Of a stretch of 64,000 nt of DNA, positions 1 to 8,270 are shown piece by piece. Position numbers and translations under genes: made by a program. The stretch covers positions 496,001-560,000 of the forward strand of contig JADJPJ010000004.1 in assembly GCA_016713325.1 (NCBI GenBank), in the 5' to 3' direction. A model generated the notes under the pieces. The model had not been told where the DNA came from, searched no databases, and was given only the letters and a program-made list of their open reading frames with translations. The stretch comes from Candidatus Flexifilum affinis. Its GTDB lineage: Bacteria > Chloroflexota > Anaerolineae > Aggregatilineales > Phototrophicaceae. The stretch's first letter is position 1, and every line of letters starts with the position of its first letter.

Positions 1-2
1 AA

Positions 3-63
3 AAGTGTCAAATGTAACCGATATATCCGTGCACTTCTATTCTACGTTTGACACTTCAAGTGT
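3..63. promoter_or_regulatory. Inverted-repeat cluster, possible operator
   Basis: AAGTGTCAAA at 3-12 is repeated in inverted form as TTTGACACTT at 47-56, and the match extends to 14 bases with one mismatch. The right arm continues into a 13-base palindrome, ACACTTCAAGTGT, at 51-63. This gives three related half-sites within 60 bases. The arrangement resembles the half-sites in front of the XRE-cupin gene near 2978-3019. The gene it would control is probably left of the window, so its role as an operator is an inference. Confidence 0.4.
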
Positions 64-349
64 GCGCTACTCGCCACAGTTGTTGTCCCTCAGCATGAAG
101 AGGGACCGACGCAGTTCTCTCCTGGAGTGGTGCATGAACCGATCTTGACCCTGCACCGGCGGACCCCAATTGTCTCGGTCGTCGGTCTGGGATTGTCGCC
201 GCTGCCCCAATCGTCGCACGGCGGGACATACGGTGCTGATTGCCCATCAGGTTCAAGCCGCCGTAGATTCCTTGAGAAGCCTGCGCAGATCGCGCGTGCC
301 CCGCTTCGTCTATGCCTATTTCCTCATCGAGATCCACGATAGCATCCAT
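56..349 (-). CDS. Small hypothetical protein downstream of nifX-like gene
   Basis: This is an open frame of 97 codons that starts 6 bases after the stop of the NifX-family gene, on the same strand. I recognise no domain. The product is rich in Arg, Ala and Gly, has no cysteine pairs and no membrane segment, and no clear ribosome binding site lies before the ATG. Its position would fit a second gene of a nifX operon. The unbiased composition equally fits a chance frame or a frameshifted gene. Confidence 0.2.
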   Translation of the reverse strand: MDAIVDLDEEIGIDEAGHARSAQASQGIYGGLNLMGNQHRMSRRATIGAAATIPDRRPRQLGSAGAGSRSVHAPLQERTASVPLHAEGQQLWRVAHT

Positions 350-355
350 AACGCG

Positions 356-754
356 CTAGTGAAGCCAGTCCGAGTAGTTGTTCAACCGGCCGCGAAGGAA
401 GGCCTCTACGGCCTGGGCGGCGTCGTCCAACTCGGTCACAAAGGGAGAGATACCGCGCTCTCGCATTTCGAGGCAGGTTCCACATATCTCGTCAGCCACG
501 ATGATGGCATCGCAGTCTCGGATCGCATCCAGCATTTCCGTGTGGTCGGCTTCGGTAGGGTGGTCGCATCCAGGCTGCGTCGCAAGAGTGGGTTGTTCGC
601 TCGGCGAGTGATCGACCTGCCCATGCCCCGGCTTTTCGCGCTCCTCTTGGTGCACTACCTGATTGTCAGCGACAGTCAGGACAAGGTAGTGCGATGCGCG
701 TCCCAGGCGTCTGCTGATTGTGACTCCGTCATCTGTGGCAATGGCGATTTTCAT
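356..754 (-). CDS. NifX/NifB-type iron-molybdenum cluster-binding protein
   Basis: The 132-residue product starts MKIAIATDDGVTISRRLGRA, the usual opening of the dinitrogenase iron-molybdenum cofactor domain (PF02579). It also has the later CDAIIVADEICGTC stretch and the C-terminal part in which the protein chain is predicted to bind a metal-sulfur cluster. It is a small cytosolic protein. No nif genes are present, so this is one of the widespread stand-alone members, not evidence for nitrogen fixation. The radical SAM gene lies directly upstream on the same strand (65-base gap), a frequent pairing. A second family member is encoded at 4754-5191. Confidence 0.8.
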   Translation of the reverse strand: MKIAIATDDGVTISRRLGRASHYLVLTVADNQVVHQEEREKPGHGQVDHSPSEQPTLATQPGCDHPTEADHTEMLDAIRDCDAIIVADEICGTCLEMRERGISPFVTELDDAAQAVEAFLRGRLNNYSDWLH

Positions 755-819
755 GATGGTTTTGTCTGGTTCCTTGCTATGGCCAATCTGACATCGACTT
801 GCGGCTTTTGTCGCGACGA

Positions 820-1829
820 CTAAGGCTTGTCGGCGAGGCGTTGTTGTTGCTTATTGCCTGATTCATCGACGGCGTGTGGTGTTGATTTCGCGTAGTGTGA
901 TGCCGCAGCACTCCAGAACTGAACACCGTAGCGACTGACAACCTGGGCCTGTCCACGGCGTTCCAGTTCGTCCAGCGCCTGGCGGACCTGTCCCTGCGTC
1001 CATCGTGCAAGTGTGCGTTCCAGCTCAGTCTGGCGCATGGGATGGCGTGTAATAATCGCGACGATCGCTTCGAGCACGTCGTCGAAGCCACTCAGGTCAA
1101 ATGCGCCTTCTGCGGGATGGATAACCTCCGCCACCTCTCCCAGGATGGCCCTGGCGCGTATCAGTCCATCATCGTCTGTGGGAAGGACCCACGTCTCAGC
1201 CGGTGGGCGAGTCGGCAGACTGAGATGCACTTTATCTGGACGAATCCGTCTCACTACGCCGGCAATGTCCGATAGGGCTTCCTCGGTGTCATTCAGGCCC
1301 TTGAGCAGCATAATTTCCAGCCAGAGGCGGCCGGGGTATTCCCTCCGAAAGGCAATCAGGCCTTCCAGCAAGCGTTCATAGGTCACGTCCGGATGTGGGC
1401 GGTTGATGCGGCGATAGAGCTCGGACGTGCCAGCATCGAGCGTGGGCATCACCGCATCGGCCGCCACAAGCGCGTCGCGTACCTCTGGCAAATACAGCAG
1501 CGAGCCGTTCGTGATCACCGCGACCGGCAGATCGGTGATCGCCTTGACGTTCTGCACCAACCAGCCGATACCGCTGTGCAGCGTTGGCTCGCCCGATCCG
1601 ACGAAAGTGACCCAGTCGATTTCCCCTGGCATGTGCGACTCGATCGCCTGACGGACTTCCGCCAGGATCTCAGGTGGAGAGAAGTATGCCCTGCGCTCGT
1701 TTGACACGGGCTGTGTGCGGCCGAGCTGGCAGTAGACACAATTCCAGTTGCAGGTCTTCAGGGGAATCGTGTCGATTCCAGAGACTGTCCCAGTCGCCGT
1801 GAAGGGACTCGGTCAACCACGTACTTCAT
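820..1829 (-). pseudogene. Radical SAM protein, frameshifted near N-terminus
   Basis: Reading from the ATG at 1829 (behind AGGAGA) gives MKYVVDRVPSRRLGQSLES, the typical start of COG0731-like radical SAM proteins. The frame then breaks. The cluster motif TCNWNCVYCQLGRTQP (CxxxCxxC, complement of about 1715-1760) lies in the next frame and continues without a stop to 820. Restoring one G near 1782 (CTGGAA to CTGGGAA) rejoins the two parts into about 336 residues. The C-terminal third resembles a winged-helix module. The long frame alone (820-1707) lacks the cysteines, so an automatic call would miss the active site. This is probably a sequence error or a very fresh mutation. Confidence 0.75.
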
Positions 1830-1884
1830 CGTGTCTCTCCTGATTCTCTCCTATGGCGAAGCGTGATGAGGTTTCCGCAGGTTC

Positions 1885-1910
1885 AGCGGCGGTGTCTTCC
1901 AGTCGCCGCT
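1885..1910 (-). terminator. GC-rich hairpin at end of OsmC gene
   Basis: AGCGGCG (1885-1891) and CGCCGCT (1904-1910) form a 7-bp stem that begins at the stop codon of the OsmC-like gene. No U-run follows on the minus strand. It may slow transcription or protect the transcript end. The strength is uncertain. Confidence 0.35.
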
Positions 1911-2352
1911 AGAACCCATATACCACTCGCCCCTCGGCTTCCTGAGCGTCCAGAAGTTCTTCCTGATCAAGAAACACGAACTTGACGGCTTCGAGCAGAA
2001 CCTTGGCCGGCAGACATCGTTCGGCGATCTGACGGATCGCCCCTACATCACCTTGAAAAGTCGCATGTGGCATGATGACCATTACCATCAGGCTGGCCAT
2101 CTGTGGTAAGGAGTCCTTTGCGCCATAGTCAATTTCGACCGACATATCTTCCGTCGAAATTCCCACCTCTTCGCAATAACGAGCGAGCGTGGTGCAGACA
2201 CACATGCCGAGCGACGCGATGAAGAACTCGGCAGGCGTGGGTGCGCGATCTTTGCCGCCCATCGAGGCAGACACGTCCGCCAGGATGCTGTGCTCGCCGA
2301 TTTTCGACTGACAGTGCAAATCCCCTTTGTAGCGCGTGGTGATCTGGCCCAT
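1909..2352 (-). CDS. OsmC-family peroxidase-like protein
   Basis: The start MGQITTRYKG is chosen because GGGAG sits 6 bases upstream; an earlier in-frame TTG is less likely. The 147-residue product has the OsmC/Ohr fold signature: a central helix FIASLGMCVCTTLARYC carrying the two positions where family members hold reactive cysteines, then the second strand set. OsmC proteins reduce organic hydroperoxides with thiol cofactors in the cytosol. The usual second cysteine of the pair is present only in the cluster of two (CVC), so peroxidase activity is not certain. The universal stress protein gene ends 21 bases upstream, so the two are co-transcribed. Confidence 0.75.
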   Translation of the reverse strand: MGQITTRYKGDLHCQSKIGEHSILADVSASMGGKDRAPTPAEFFIASLGMCVCTTLARYCEEVGISTEDMSVEIDYGAKDSLPQMASLMVMVIMPHATFQGDVGAIRQIAERCLPAKVLLEAVKFVFLDQEELLDAQEAEGRVVYGF

Positions 2353-2373
2353 TTTGGCTCCCAAGCTGCTTTC

Positions 2374-2909
2374 TCAATCTTCGGTTTCTTCGAGGGTCGT
2401 TGCCATCACCGTCTCTTCGGTGGTGACCGGCCAGACCTGGACTTTTGGCGTGTGTCTGAAGATGTCGGTGATTCCTCGACCAAGCAGCCGATTCACGATG
2501 TCGTACTGTGAGAAACTGACGATAACCCCGAATATTGGCTCTTCTTGAGCTCGTCCATCGTAGCGCTGAGCAGACTGTCTTCCGCCGACGTTCTGGTCAG
2601 GATCTGGTCGGAGGGTGCGCCGGCGTCCTCGAGAATGGTCCTGGCCCGACCCAGGCAGTGCTCGGCCTGGGCAAATTCTGCTTCCTCTTCTTCGAGCAGG
2701 CTGTCGATGTAGCGCTTCAGTTCTGGGGTACTATCGCCGACATGTCCCCAGTAGCGGGTCGGGCAGCAGCAGAGCACCGTGAAGAATGTCCGATCGATGT
2801 CGGGGAGACGTGATACTGCCGTTTGCAGGGCGTCAAAAAAGCCAGGGGAACTGTCAATCACGACCAGGATATATGAACCCAGTTGGGGTGGTGCTGCTTG
2901 CATGTTCAT
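2374..2909 (-). pseudogene. Universal stress protein (UspA-like), frameshifted
   Basis: The first frame gives LGSYILVVIDSSPGFFDAL, the nucleotide-binding first strand and loop of the UspA fold, and runs to about residue 120. After the bases near 2548 the conserved end (GVIVSFSQYDIVNRLLGRG, then KVQVWPV) lies in the next frame and stops at 2374. The length of 536 bases fits a one-base deletion in a gene of about 178 codons. AGGAGG lies 4 bases before the ATG. Members bind ATP or AMP and help survival under stress. It is followed at once by the OsmC gene, so a stress operon is likely. Confidence 0.65.
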
Positions 2910-2977
2910 AGGGCCTCCTCATGAATCGCTGCACGCGCCCGGTCCAAGACCGGGAGGTAATCCTCCTACATCCCGAA

Positions 2978-3019
2978 TTGTACCACTAAAGTGTACAATG
3001 AGCAATTATAGTGGTACAA
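2978..3019. promoter_or_regulatory. Three-half-site operator in front of XRE-cupin gene
   Basis: TTGTACCACT (2978-2987), AAGTGTACAA (2989-2998) and AGTGGTACAA (3010-3019) are three copies of one half-site. The first is inverted relative to the other two. TACAAT at 3015-3020 resembles a -10 box for the regulator gene. The group lies between the divergent stress genes and the XRE-cupin gene, so self-control and control of the stress operon are both plausible. This is inferred from repeat structure only. Confidence 0.5.
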
Positions 3020-3053
3020 TCACGCTAGATCTTTCAAAGGGAGGTTGAGGCAG

Positions 3054-3638
3054 ATGGCATTGAAGATCGAACCCGACGTTGGAGCAAGGCTCCGGATACT
3101 GCGAGAACAGCGAGGATTGTCGCTCCGTGAGCTCGCCGAGCGGTGTGACCTATCGTTCAACGCTATCGGTCGCATTGAGCGTGGCGACAGTTCTCCTACG
3201 GTGTCCACCTTACACCAGTTGGCGAATGCCCTTGAAGTGTCCATAGGCGCCTTGTTTGAGAATGGCCATGAGGGGGCTGTCGTATTCATTCCGAGAGATC
3301 GGCGGCTGCGATCGGAAGCCAATGGGATTTCAATGGAGAGCCTTGGCTCAGGCCTGCGGGACCAGAAGCTGGAACCGTTTCTGGCCACGGTCGTGCCCGG
3401 CGCAGGCAGTTCGCCGATTACTCACAACGGAGAGGAATTTGTTCACTGCCTGGCGGGCAATATCCGCTACCAGGTCAATGACGAGACTTACTCCCTGCAA
3501 GCTGGAGACAGCCTCCTCTTCGAAGCGTCACAAGCGCATTGTTTTACCAACCCTGGTGACACTGCCGCTTTGCTGCTGCTCGTATTTCAGGCTGGTGATG
3601 GTGTGCTTCTGGCAGGACAGCACCATCTACTGGCATAA
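3054..3638 (+). CDS. XRE-family regulator with C-terminal cupin domain
   Basis: The ATG at 3054 is preceded by AAAGGGAGG at 9 bases. The N-terminal 65 residues form a helix-turn-helix of the XRE type (RLRILREQRGLSLRELAERC, then the recognition helix FNAIGRIERG). Residues about 110-185 form a cupin barrel (THNGEEFVHCLAGNIRYQV, LQAGDSLLFEASQAHCF), which usually senses a small ligand. At 194 residues this is the normal length for SutR/PuuR-like regulators. It sits divergent from the OsmC and stress-protein genes with repeated half-sites between them, so it is the likely controller of that pair and of itself. Confidence 0.85.
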   Translation: MALKIEPDVGARLRILREQRGLSLRELAERCDLSFNAIGRIERGDSSPTVSTLHQLANALEVSIGALFENGHEGAVVFIPRDRRLRSEANGISMESLGSGLRDQKLEPFLATVVPGAGSSPITHNGEEFVHCLAGNIRYQVNDETYSLQAGDSLLFEASQAHCFTNPGDTAALLLLVFQAGDGVLLAGQHHLLA

Positions 3639-3798
3639 GAACTGCTGAACCTGCGGACGAGAGTTATGAAATCGTTGACAACGATGAACCCTGTTGCCGT
3701 TTTTGGGGTGGCCGACTCGAGCTTTCGATAGTCTCCGGACTGCCGCAAAAAGGGTTCGCAAAGTCGCAAGGTTGAACGCATATCCTGGGAGAACAGAC

Positions 3799-4740
3799 AT
3801 GTCGCTGGCGATTGCTTGCGCCTCCGGCGGGTATCGGGTCGCATTCGTCCAGGGGGTATTGAGCGCGCTCGAAAGAGCCGACGTCAGGGCAGATGCCTAT
3901 GCCGGCACATCGGGGTCGGTCATTCCGGCGGCGCTCGCGGCTATCGGTCGTCACGACCACCACGGCCTGGCCTACATCGAAGGGCTGCTGGAGTACAAGT
4001 CGCTGGGCAAGGGGATGAGCGGAGTCTTCCTGGAAAGCATTCAATACTGGGGAACCCTCGTCCGCGAGCAGCTATGGCAGCCTGCGCGGCCGCGGCTCGT
4101 TCTTCCGGCGAGCGCCGTTGTGACGCAAGAGGCGGCCGACCAGGTACAGACTCATGCATCATGCCATCTGGGGCGCAGGCTGTTGATGGAGGCGGCGCGT
4201 CACGATAAGCACTGGGCCAACTTGCATCTGAGGCTGGAACTCTTTGATACGCACCCTGTAAATTCCGGACGGCGTCTGACGCCCGACAATTTCGCTGAAG
4301 TGGCTTATGCTTCATCTCGTATGCTGCACGCCTGGGCTGTCCCGGCATGGATAGAGGATCGGCCCTACGTTGATGCCTCATACACCTGTTCTTGTCCGGC
4401 GCTGGAGCTGGCCGACATGGGCTATGATGAAGTCGTGGCCATCACGCCAGAGTGTGGCCCCTTCTATCACGATCTCTTTGGCACAGAGGAGATCCCACGC
4501 GTTTGGAAGGGGACACCCGTCTACATCATTCAGCCGGAGGTCGATCTCACGGACTTCGGAGTACTGTGTACCCAGGCAGACGAGGATGGTTTGCACGAGG
4601 CGTATCGTCTGGGCGAAGCAAAGGGGCTCCAGTTTCTATCAGGATTTATATCAGGATGGAGACAGCGCGAAGCACTCAGAGAAATCGATGTGGATAAGCC
4701 TCGAGGTATCATGCTTGGGGATGTTCGAACAGCAGTTTAG
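3799..4740 (+). CDS. Patatin-like phospholipase family protein
   Basis: The chosen start is MSLAIACASGGYRVAFVQGV, with GGGAG upstream; the open frame extends 35 codons further but without family similarity. The glycine-rich oxyanion stretch (ASGGYRVAF) is followed by the serine motif GTSGS (GxSxG). The catalytic aspartate is probably that of VDASYT, where most members have DGG or DGA. The product is 313 residues with no signal peptide. Patatin-like enzymes hydrolyse acyl esters of phospholipids. The gene stop overlaps the ribosome-binding region of the following NifX-family gene, so the two are coupled. The natural substrate is unknown. Confidence 0.75.
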   Translation: MSLAIACASGGYRVAFVQGVLSALERADVRADAYAGTSGSVIPAALAAIGRHDHHGLAYIEGLLEYKSLGKGMSGVFLESIQYWGTLVREQLWQPARPRLVLPASAVVTQEAADQVQTHASCHLGRRLLMEAARHDKHWANLHLRLELFDTHPVNSGRRLTPDNFAEVAYASSRMLHAWAVPAWIEDRPYVDASYTCSCPALELADMGYDEVVAITPECGPFYHDLFGTEEIPRVWKGTPVYIIQPEVDLTDFGVLCTQADEDGLHEAYRLGEAKGLQFLSGFISGWRQREALREIDVDKPRGIMLGDVRTAV

Positions 4741-4753
4741 AGGAGAAGAACTC

Positions 4754-5191
4754 TTGTCTGAGAAGACCATCAAGATCGCTGTTGTCACCGATGATGGCGA
4801 GTCGATCAGTGCCCATTTTGGCAAGGCGAAGTACTACATGATCTTCACGTTGGACGGCGAGCGCATTGTCACGGCGGAGCGTGTGGAAAAGCCCGTGCAT
4901 CATCACGGGCATCATGATCACGATCACCACGCTCACGAGCACAATGTGCAGTTTGTCGATCCGGCAGCGCAGCAGCAGGTGGCGCAGGATGAAGCGGTGC
5001 GCCACGAGAGCATGTTTGCGTCCCTGCATGGCTGTGCGGTTGTGCTGAGTCGCGGCATGGGGCAGGGCGCTCACATGGGCTTACGAGCCATCGGCGTACA
5101 GCCGATCATTACCGACATCCACAAAATCGACGAAGGGGTCGCCGCATACCTGAATGGGACGATCGTCGATCACCCGGAGCGGCTCCACTAA
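4754..5191 (+). CDS. NifX-family metal-binding protein with His-rich insert
   Basis: The start is taken as TTG at 4754 (AGAGGAGAA just upstream), giving MSEKTIKIAVVTDDGESISA. An ATG at 4721 within the lipase gene is the alternative. The 145-residue product has the NifX/NifB domain opening and a central insert, KPVHHHGHHDHDHHAHEH, in which two thirds of residues are His or Asp. Such inserts bind zinc, nickel or similar metals. The later part (LSRGMGQGAHMGLRAIGVQP) follows the family pattern. It is translationally coupled to the patatin-like gene. The function is a metal or cluster carrier by family; the partner is unknown. Confidence 0.75.
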   Translation: MSEKTIKIAVVTDDGESISAHFGKAKYYMIFTLDGERIVTAERVEKPVHHHGHHDHDHHAHEHNVQFVDPAAQQQVAQDEAVRHESMFASLHGCAVVLSRGMGQGAHMGLRAIGVQPIITDIHKIDEGVAAYLNGTIVDHPERLH

Positions 5192-5277
5192 AGCCGGTTC
5201 TCGAAACAAATCAGCGCCGGACGCCCCGTTGGTGGCATCCTATATGCACCAGGTTCGCGATAACCGGCAGACGTTCC

Positions 5278-5419
5278 AGAGGGTATCTGATAATTGCCCT
5301 TTGCCTTCGTTGCGGCAAAAAAACGCATCTTCGTAGGGACACGCTTCTGCGTGTCCGCCGGTCCGGACGGCAAGAATGCCGTCCCTACGAGAGAACTGCC
5401 GAATATTCAGATACCCTCT
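5278..5419. repeat. Nested palindromic element (CGTAGGGAC core)
   Basis: Outer arms AGAGGGTATCTGA (5278-5290) and TCAGATACCCTCT (5407-5419) are perfect inverted repeats of 13 bases. Inside lie CGTAGGGAC (5332-5340) and GTCCCTACG (5381-5389). Between those are two perfect hairpins, GGACACGC/GCGTGTCC (5337-5356) and GGACGGCA/TGCCGTCC (5365-5384). The inner CGTAGGG...CCCTACG unit recurs at 60877-61112. It looks like a short non-autonomous palindromic repeat inserted between genes. Confidence 0.6.
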
Positions 5420-5447
5420 AGAGGTCGTTCGACGCACCTGGGTGTTG

Positions 5448-5614
5448 GGGAGAGGCACCGCCTCTCCCGTTCTATGGTGGGAGACCCGCCGGGTCTCCCC
5501 TACGATCAGCTTGTTGATGGGGCAGGCGTTTGAGGGGTAGGCGCGCGCAGACCATTGTGGCAGCCCTCGCAACCCTTCTTTTGGTGCACAAAGGGACGCC
5601 CGATGAGGCGTCCC
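5448..5614. repeat. Three further GC-rich hairpins
   Basis: Perfect stems occur at 5448-5468 (GGGAGAGG/CCTCTCCC), 5479-5499 (GGGAGACCC/GGGTCTCCC) and 5593-5614 (GGGACGCC/GGCGTCCC). With the nested element to the left they fill most of the non-coding stretch 5192-5734, which separates the convergent NifX-family and DUF917 genes. I see no gene here. Bidirectional termination is a possible role. Confidence 0.5.
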
Positions 5615-5734
5615 CTGAATACCTTCGGCAACCTACTTTCAGCGCCCGCAAAGCAGTGATTCTAGGCAACAAGGCGTCCACCCGATTGCTGATTCAGCAC
5701 GAACCCGTGGTCACGGTGAGGGCCATTTCCAGCG

Positions 5735-6868
5735 TCACTGTTCCTCGCTCAGAGCCTCCAGCGGTCTGTACTCCAGGTCAGGATGGCCGAAGCGCGCGGG
5801 CGACATCGCTTTTCGCCCGGCCGGCGTCATTGCCGCCGCGCTCAGGCGTGGGTGTGCGGGCGCAGAGAGCAGGGCAATGTCCATGCCGGGCGCCAGCTCG
5901 ACGCTCATGATGCCGCGTCCAGTGCCCGGCTCGACCAGGTAGATGGGGTCCGGGAAGATGGCGACCACCCGGCCGTCGAGCTTGCAGAGCATCGTCTCAT
6001 TCTTGATGGTGATCTGCGCAGTGTGCCCAGCATCCTCGCCCGTGCCCGCTACCGTGACCTGAGTGAAGTAGAAGCCCATGCGTTCCTCTTCGGCCAGCGC
6101 TGTGACGCGTCCCTGGAGCAGGCGTTTCGCGCCCAGCACGTCCGCCGCTGGCTGCACCGGGTCGTGTCCGGCATCTCGGGCGGCCAGCACCGCCTTGCCA
6201 ATGGCCAGCGCCCGGCTGCAGGTGCCGGGGATGGTGGTCGCCTTGCGCTGCGCGCCCGTCCTCGGATGATGGTTGTTGGCGCCCAGATGCCCTCCCTTGG
6301 TGACGACGACGCGACCGATCTCGTCGACATACGTCGGCTCCACGGCTTTGCTCACGACGACGATGTTGCCGTAGCTGTCGGCCAGGGGCATGGGGGTGAC
6401 TTCGACGCCATTGCCGTGCCAGCTCGTCATCTGTGTCTCCGGGGCCGAACGGCCGAGCGCGTCCCCGTCGATAGCGGCGATACCCATCCGGGCCGCCAGG
6501 GTCAGAATGACGGGGGAATTCAGGCCGCCGGCTTCAAATGGCACGACGGCGTCGATGTGCTTGCCCAGGAGCTGCTCCATGTAGCGGGTGACGCGCAGCA
6601 AGGGGAAATCTTCCTCCCAGCCTTCCAGCATCCGGTCGAAGCCGATCGCTTCAATGGCCTTGACCGATCCCATCATGCCGCCGCAAACAATCGTCCAGTC
6701 GTCGGGCACATCCTCCAGGGGGACGACGTTCCAGGCGCGCCCGTGCGCCACATCGTTTTCCAGGATCATCCGGCCCCAACTGGGGTTGCCGCCACCGCCG
6801 GTTCCCATGACCGCCAGGCCTTCGAGCAGAGGTGTGATGTCGTCGGCGGTCAGCGCAATCTTGCTCAT
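5735..6868 (-). CDS. DUF917 family protein (S-methyl thiohydantoin desulfurase-like)
   Basis: The 377-residue product shows the DUF917 (PF06032) marks: a glycine-rich start LAVMGTGGGGNPSWGR, then PFEAGGLNSPV, and a C-terminal strand-rich domain. Family members are found with hydantoinase-type genes, and one group removes sulfur from S-methyl thiohydantoins. The exact reaction here cannot be read from sequence. It is the last gene of the long minus-strand operon; its ATG lies 2 bases after the stop of the LLM-type gene. The context (molybdenum hydroxylase, Opp transporter, flavin oxidoreductase) supports a catabolic role on a nitrogen heterocycle or cyclic amide. Confidence 0.8.
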   Translation of the reverse strand: MSKIALTADDITPLLEGLAVMGTGGGGNPSWGRMILENDVAHGRAWNVVPLEDVPDDWTIVCGGMMGSVKAIEAIGFDRMLEGWEEDFPLLRVTRYMEQLLGKHIDAVVPFEAGGLNSPVILTLAARMGIAAIDGDALGRSAPETQMTSWHGNGVEVTPMPLADSYGNIVVVSKAVEPTYVDEIGRVVVTKGGHLGANNHHPRTGAQRKATTIPGTCSRALAIGKAVLAARDAGHDPVQPAADVLGAKRLLQGRVTALAEEERMGFYFTQVTVAGTGEDAGHTAQITIKNETMLCKLDGRVVAIFPDPIYLVEPGTGRGIMSVELAPGMDIALLSAPAHPRLSAAAMTPAGRKAMSPARFGHPDLEYRPLEALSEEQ

Positions 6869-6869
6869 G

Positions 6870-7925
6870 TCATCCTTCTTTCTGCATTTGTTTCACCGCA
6901 GGGAGTACCTCGCTGACGAAGCGCTCCAGTACCGATTCGAGCGTCTGCTCTTCGAGCGCCATGGGATAGAGGGTGACTTCGTGGACGCCAGTCCCGGCGA
7001 TTTCCACGATCTGGCGGGCGACCTCTTCGACCGTGCCGGCCAGGGCGGCATCGCGCACCAGGTCGTCCGAGACCAGCGACGTGTAAGGGGCGATCAACGC
7101 CAGATCCCCGACGTTGCGCGGCCGGCCGCCCTGCCGCTCGATGAAGGCCTTGATCTCCTGAAAGCGTTCTTCCCAATCCGGCGAGTAGTTGAGGAAATAC
7201 TCCCACTTGCCGGCCATGTGCCACATGCCGTTGGCGATCCAGGGGCGCATCGGCGCGCGGGCCGCCGCCGGATCGTCGGACAGGATCAGGTTGGCGCGGG
7301 AGAAGAACTTGACATTGTCAAGCGATCGTCCTGCCCGTTCGGCGCCGCGCTTCACTTCCGCCATCGCCGCGGTGATCACGCGAGCTGAGGCCAGATCGCC
7401 GAGCATCACGCCATCGGCCACTTCGCCGGCCAGGCGTAGAATCTGCCGGCCGCTGGTGGCAATTACCACGGGGATGTCCGGCCTTGCTTTGAAGTTCAGC
7501 TCGCCGCCGTGGAACGAGACGACTTCACCCTCGACCGTGACCGTTTCGCCCGCCCACAGCTGCTGGATCAACCCGATGGCCTCGCGCAGCGCGACCACCG
7601 GCTTGGTCTGATGCAGATTCATCGCGTGCAGCCCGCTCGAACCGGCGCCGATGCCCAGCACGGCGCGCCCGTTTGCCACTTCATCCAGGCTGGCCATGGC
7701 CATGGCCGACAGGGCCGGATGACGCGTGTACGGATCGGTCACGCAGGTGGCGAGCTTGATCCGCGAGGTGTGCTGAGCGAGATAGGTCAGACTGACATAA
7801 GGATCGCGAAAGAATTTTTCGTCGGCATACCAGAGGTGTTGAAACTGATTGTCTTCGGCAAAGTGCGCCAGCTTGAGGAGACGATCCAGCCCGTGTTCGC
7901 CGAGCAGCAGCAGTCCATAGTCCAT
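6870..7925 (-). CDS. LLM-class flavin/F420-dependent oxidoreductase
   Basis: At 351 residues this is the usual length for the bacterial luciferase-like TIM-barrel family (PF00296). Typical stretches are MDYGLLLLGEHGLDRLL, then HTSRIKLATCVTDPYTRHPA, then GRAVLGIGAGSSGLHA and the phosphate-binding TSGRQILRLAGEVADGVML. The pattern is closest to F420-linked methylenetetrahydromethanopterin-reductase-like members, but FMN use cannot be excluded. It acts in the cytosol as monooxygenase or reductase on an unknown substrate. It lies between the small protein gene and DUF917 in the operon. Confidence 0.8.
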   Translation of the reverse strand: MDYGLLLLGEHGLDRLLKLAHFAEDNQFQHLWYADEKFFRDPYVSLTYLAQHTSRIKLATCVTDPYTRHPALSAMAMASLDEVANGRAVLGIGAGSSGLHAMNLHQTKPVVALREAIGLIQQLWAGETVTVEGEVVSFHGGELNFKARPDIPVVIATSGRQILRLAGEVADGVMLGDLASARVITAAMAEVKRGAERAGRSLDNVKFFSRANLILSDDPAAARAPMRPWIANGMWHMAGKWEYFLNYSPDWEERFQEIKAFIERQGGRPRNVGDLALIAPYTSLVSDDLVRDAALAGTVEEVARQIVEIAGTGVHEVTLYPMALEEQTLESVLERFVSEVLPAVKQMQKEG

Positions 7926-7964
7926 AGAAGGAGGCTCCCTGTGGTGGGTGCGGATAGGGCGCGA

Positions 7965-8270
7965 TCAGGCTTCGATATCTTTGACGATGCTGGCCTGCAC
8001 ACTCTCGATCATGCTCATGAATTTGGCCATGATGCGCTCGCCCTCGGCTTCGCCCATGGCCTTCTGCGCCCACCCGTCGATGTCGCCCATGGCCTCCATG
8101 CCGGTGAACAGCCACAGCGGGCCATGGCCGAGGCTGTGCTGGGTGACATAGACGCGGACTTCGAATCCGCGGCTGCGCCAGTAGGGCAGCGCTTCGTCCC
8201 GCAGAAAGCTTTCGAGCAGGGACAGTTCAACCTTCGGCTTAATCGTTTCAATGTGGTACATCGTCGCCAT
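7965..8270 (-). CDS. Small conserved-looking protein, probable alpha-beta barrel
   Basis: The 101-residue product starts MATMYHIETIKPKVELSL (ATG 8270, with GGGGAAG upstream) and overlaps the end of the SDR gene by 23 bases. The alternation of a strand, a helix (LLESFLRDEALPYWRSRGFE), strands RVYVTQH and LWLFTGMEA, and an acidic helix resembles dimeric alpha-beta barrel proteins. I recognise no specific family. Its place between SDR and LLM enzymes suggests a role as substrate-handling or accessory protein in the same pathway. The longer frame up to 8300 is less likely. Confidence 0.6.
   Translation of the reverse strand: MATMYHIETIKPKVELSLLESFLRDEALPYWRSRGFEVRVYVTQHSLGHGPLWLFTGMEAMGDIDGWAQKAMGEAEGERIMAKFMSMIESVQASIVKDIEA

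Noticed and set aside
356..5191. Nitrogen fixation genes
   Set aside because: Only stand-alone NifX-family proteins are present; no nifH, nifD, nifK or true nifB was seen.
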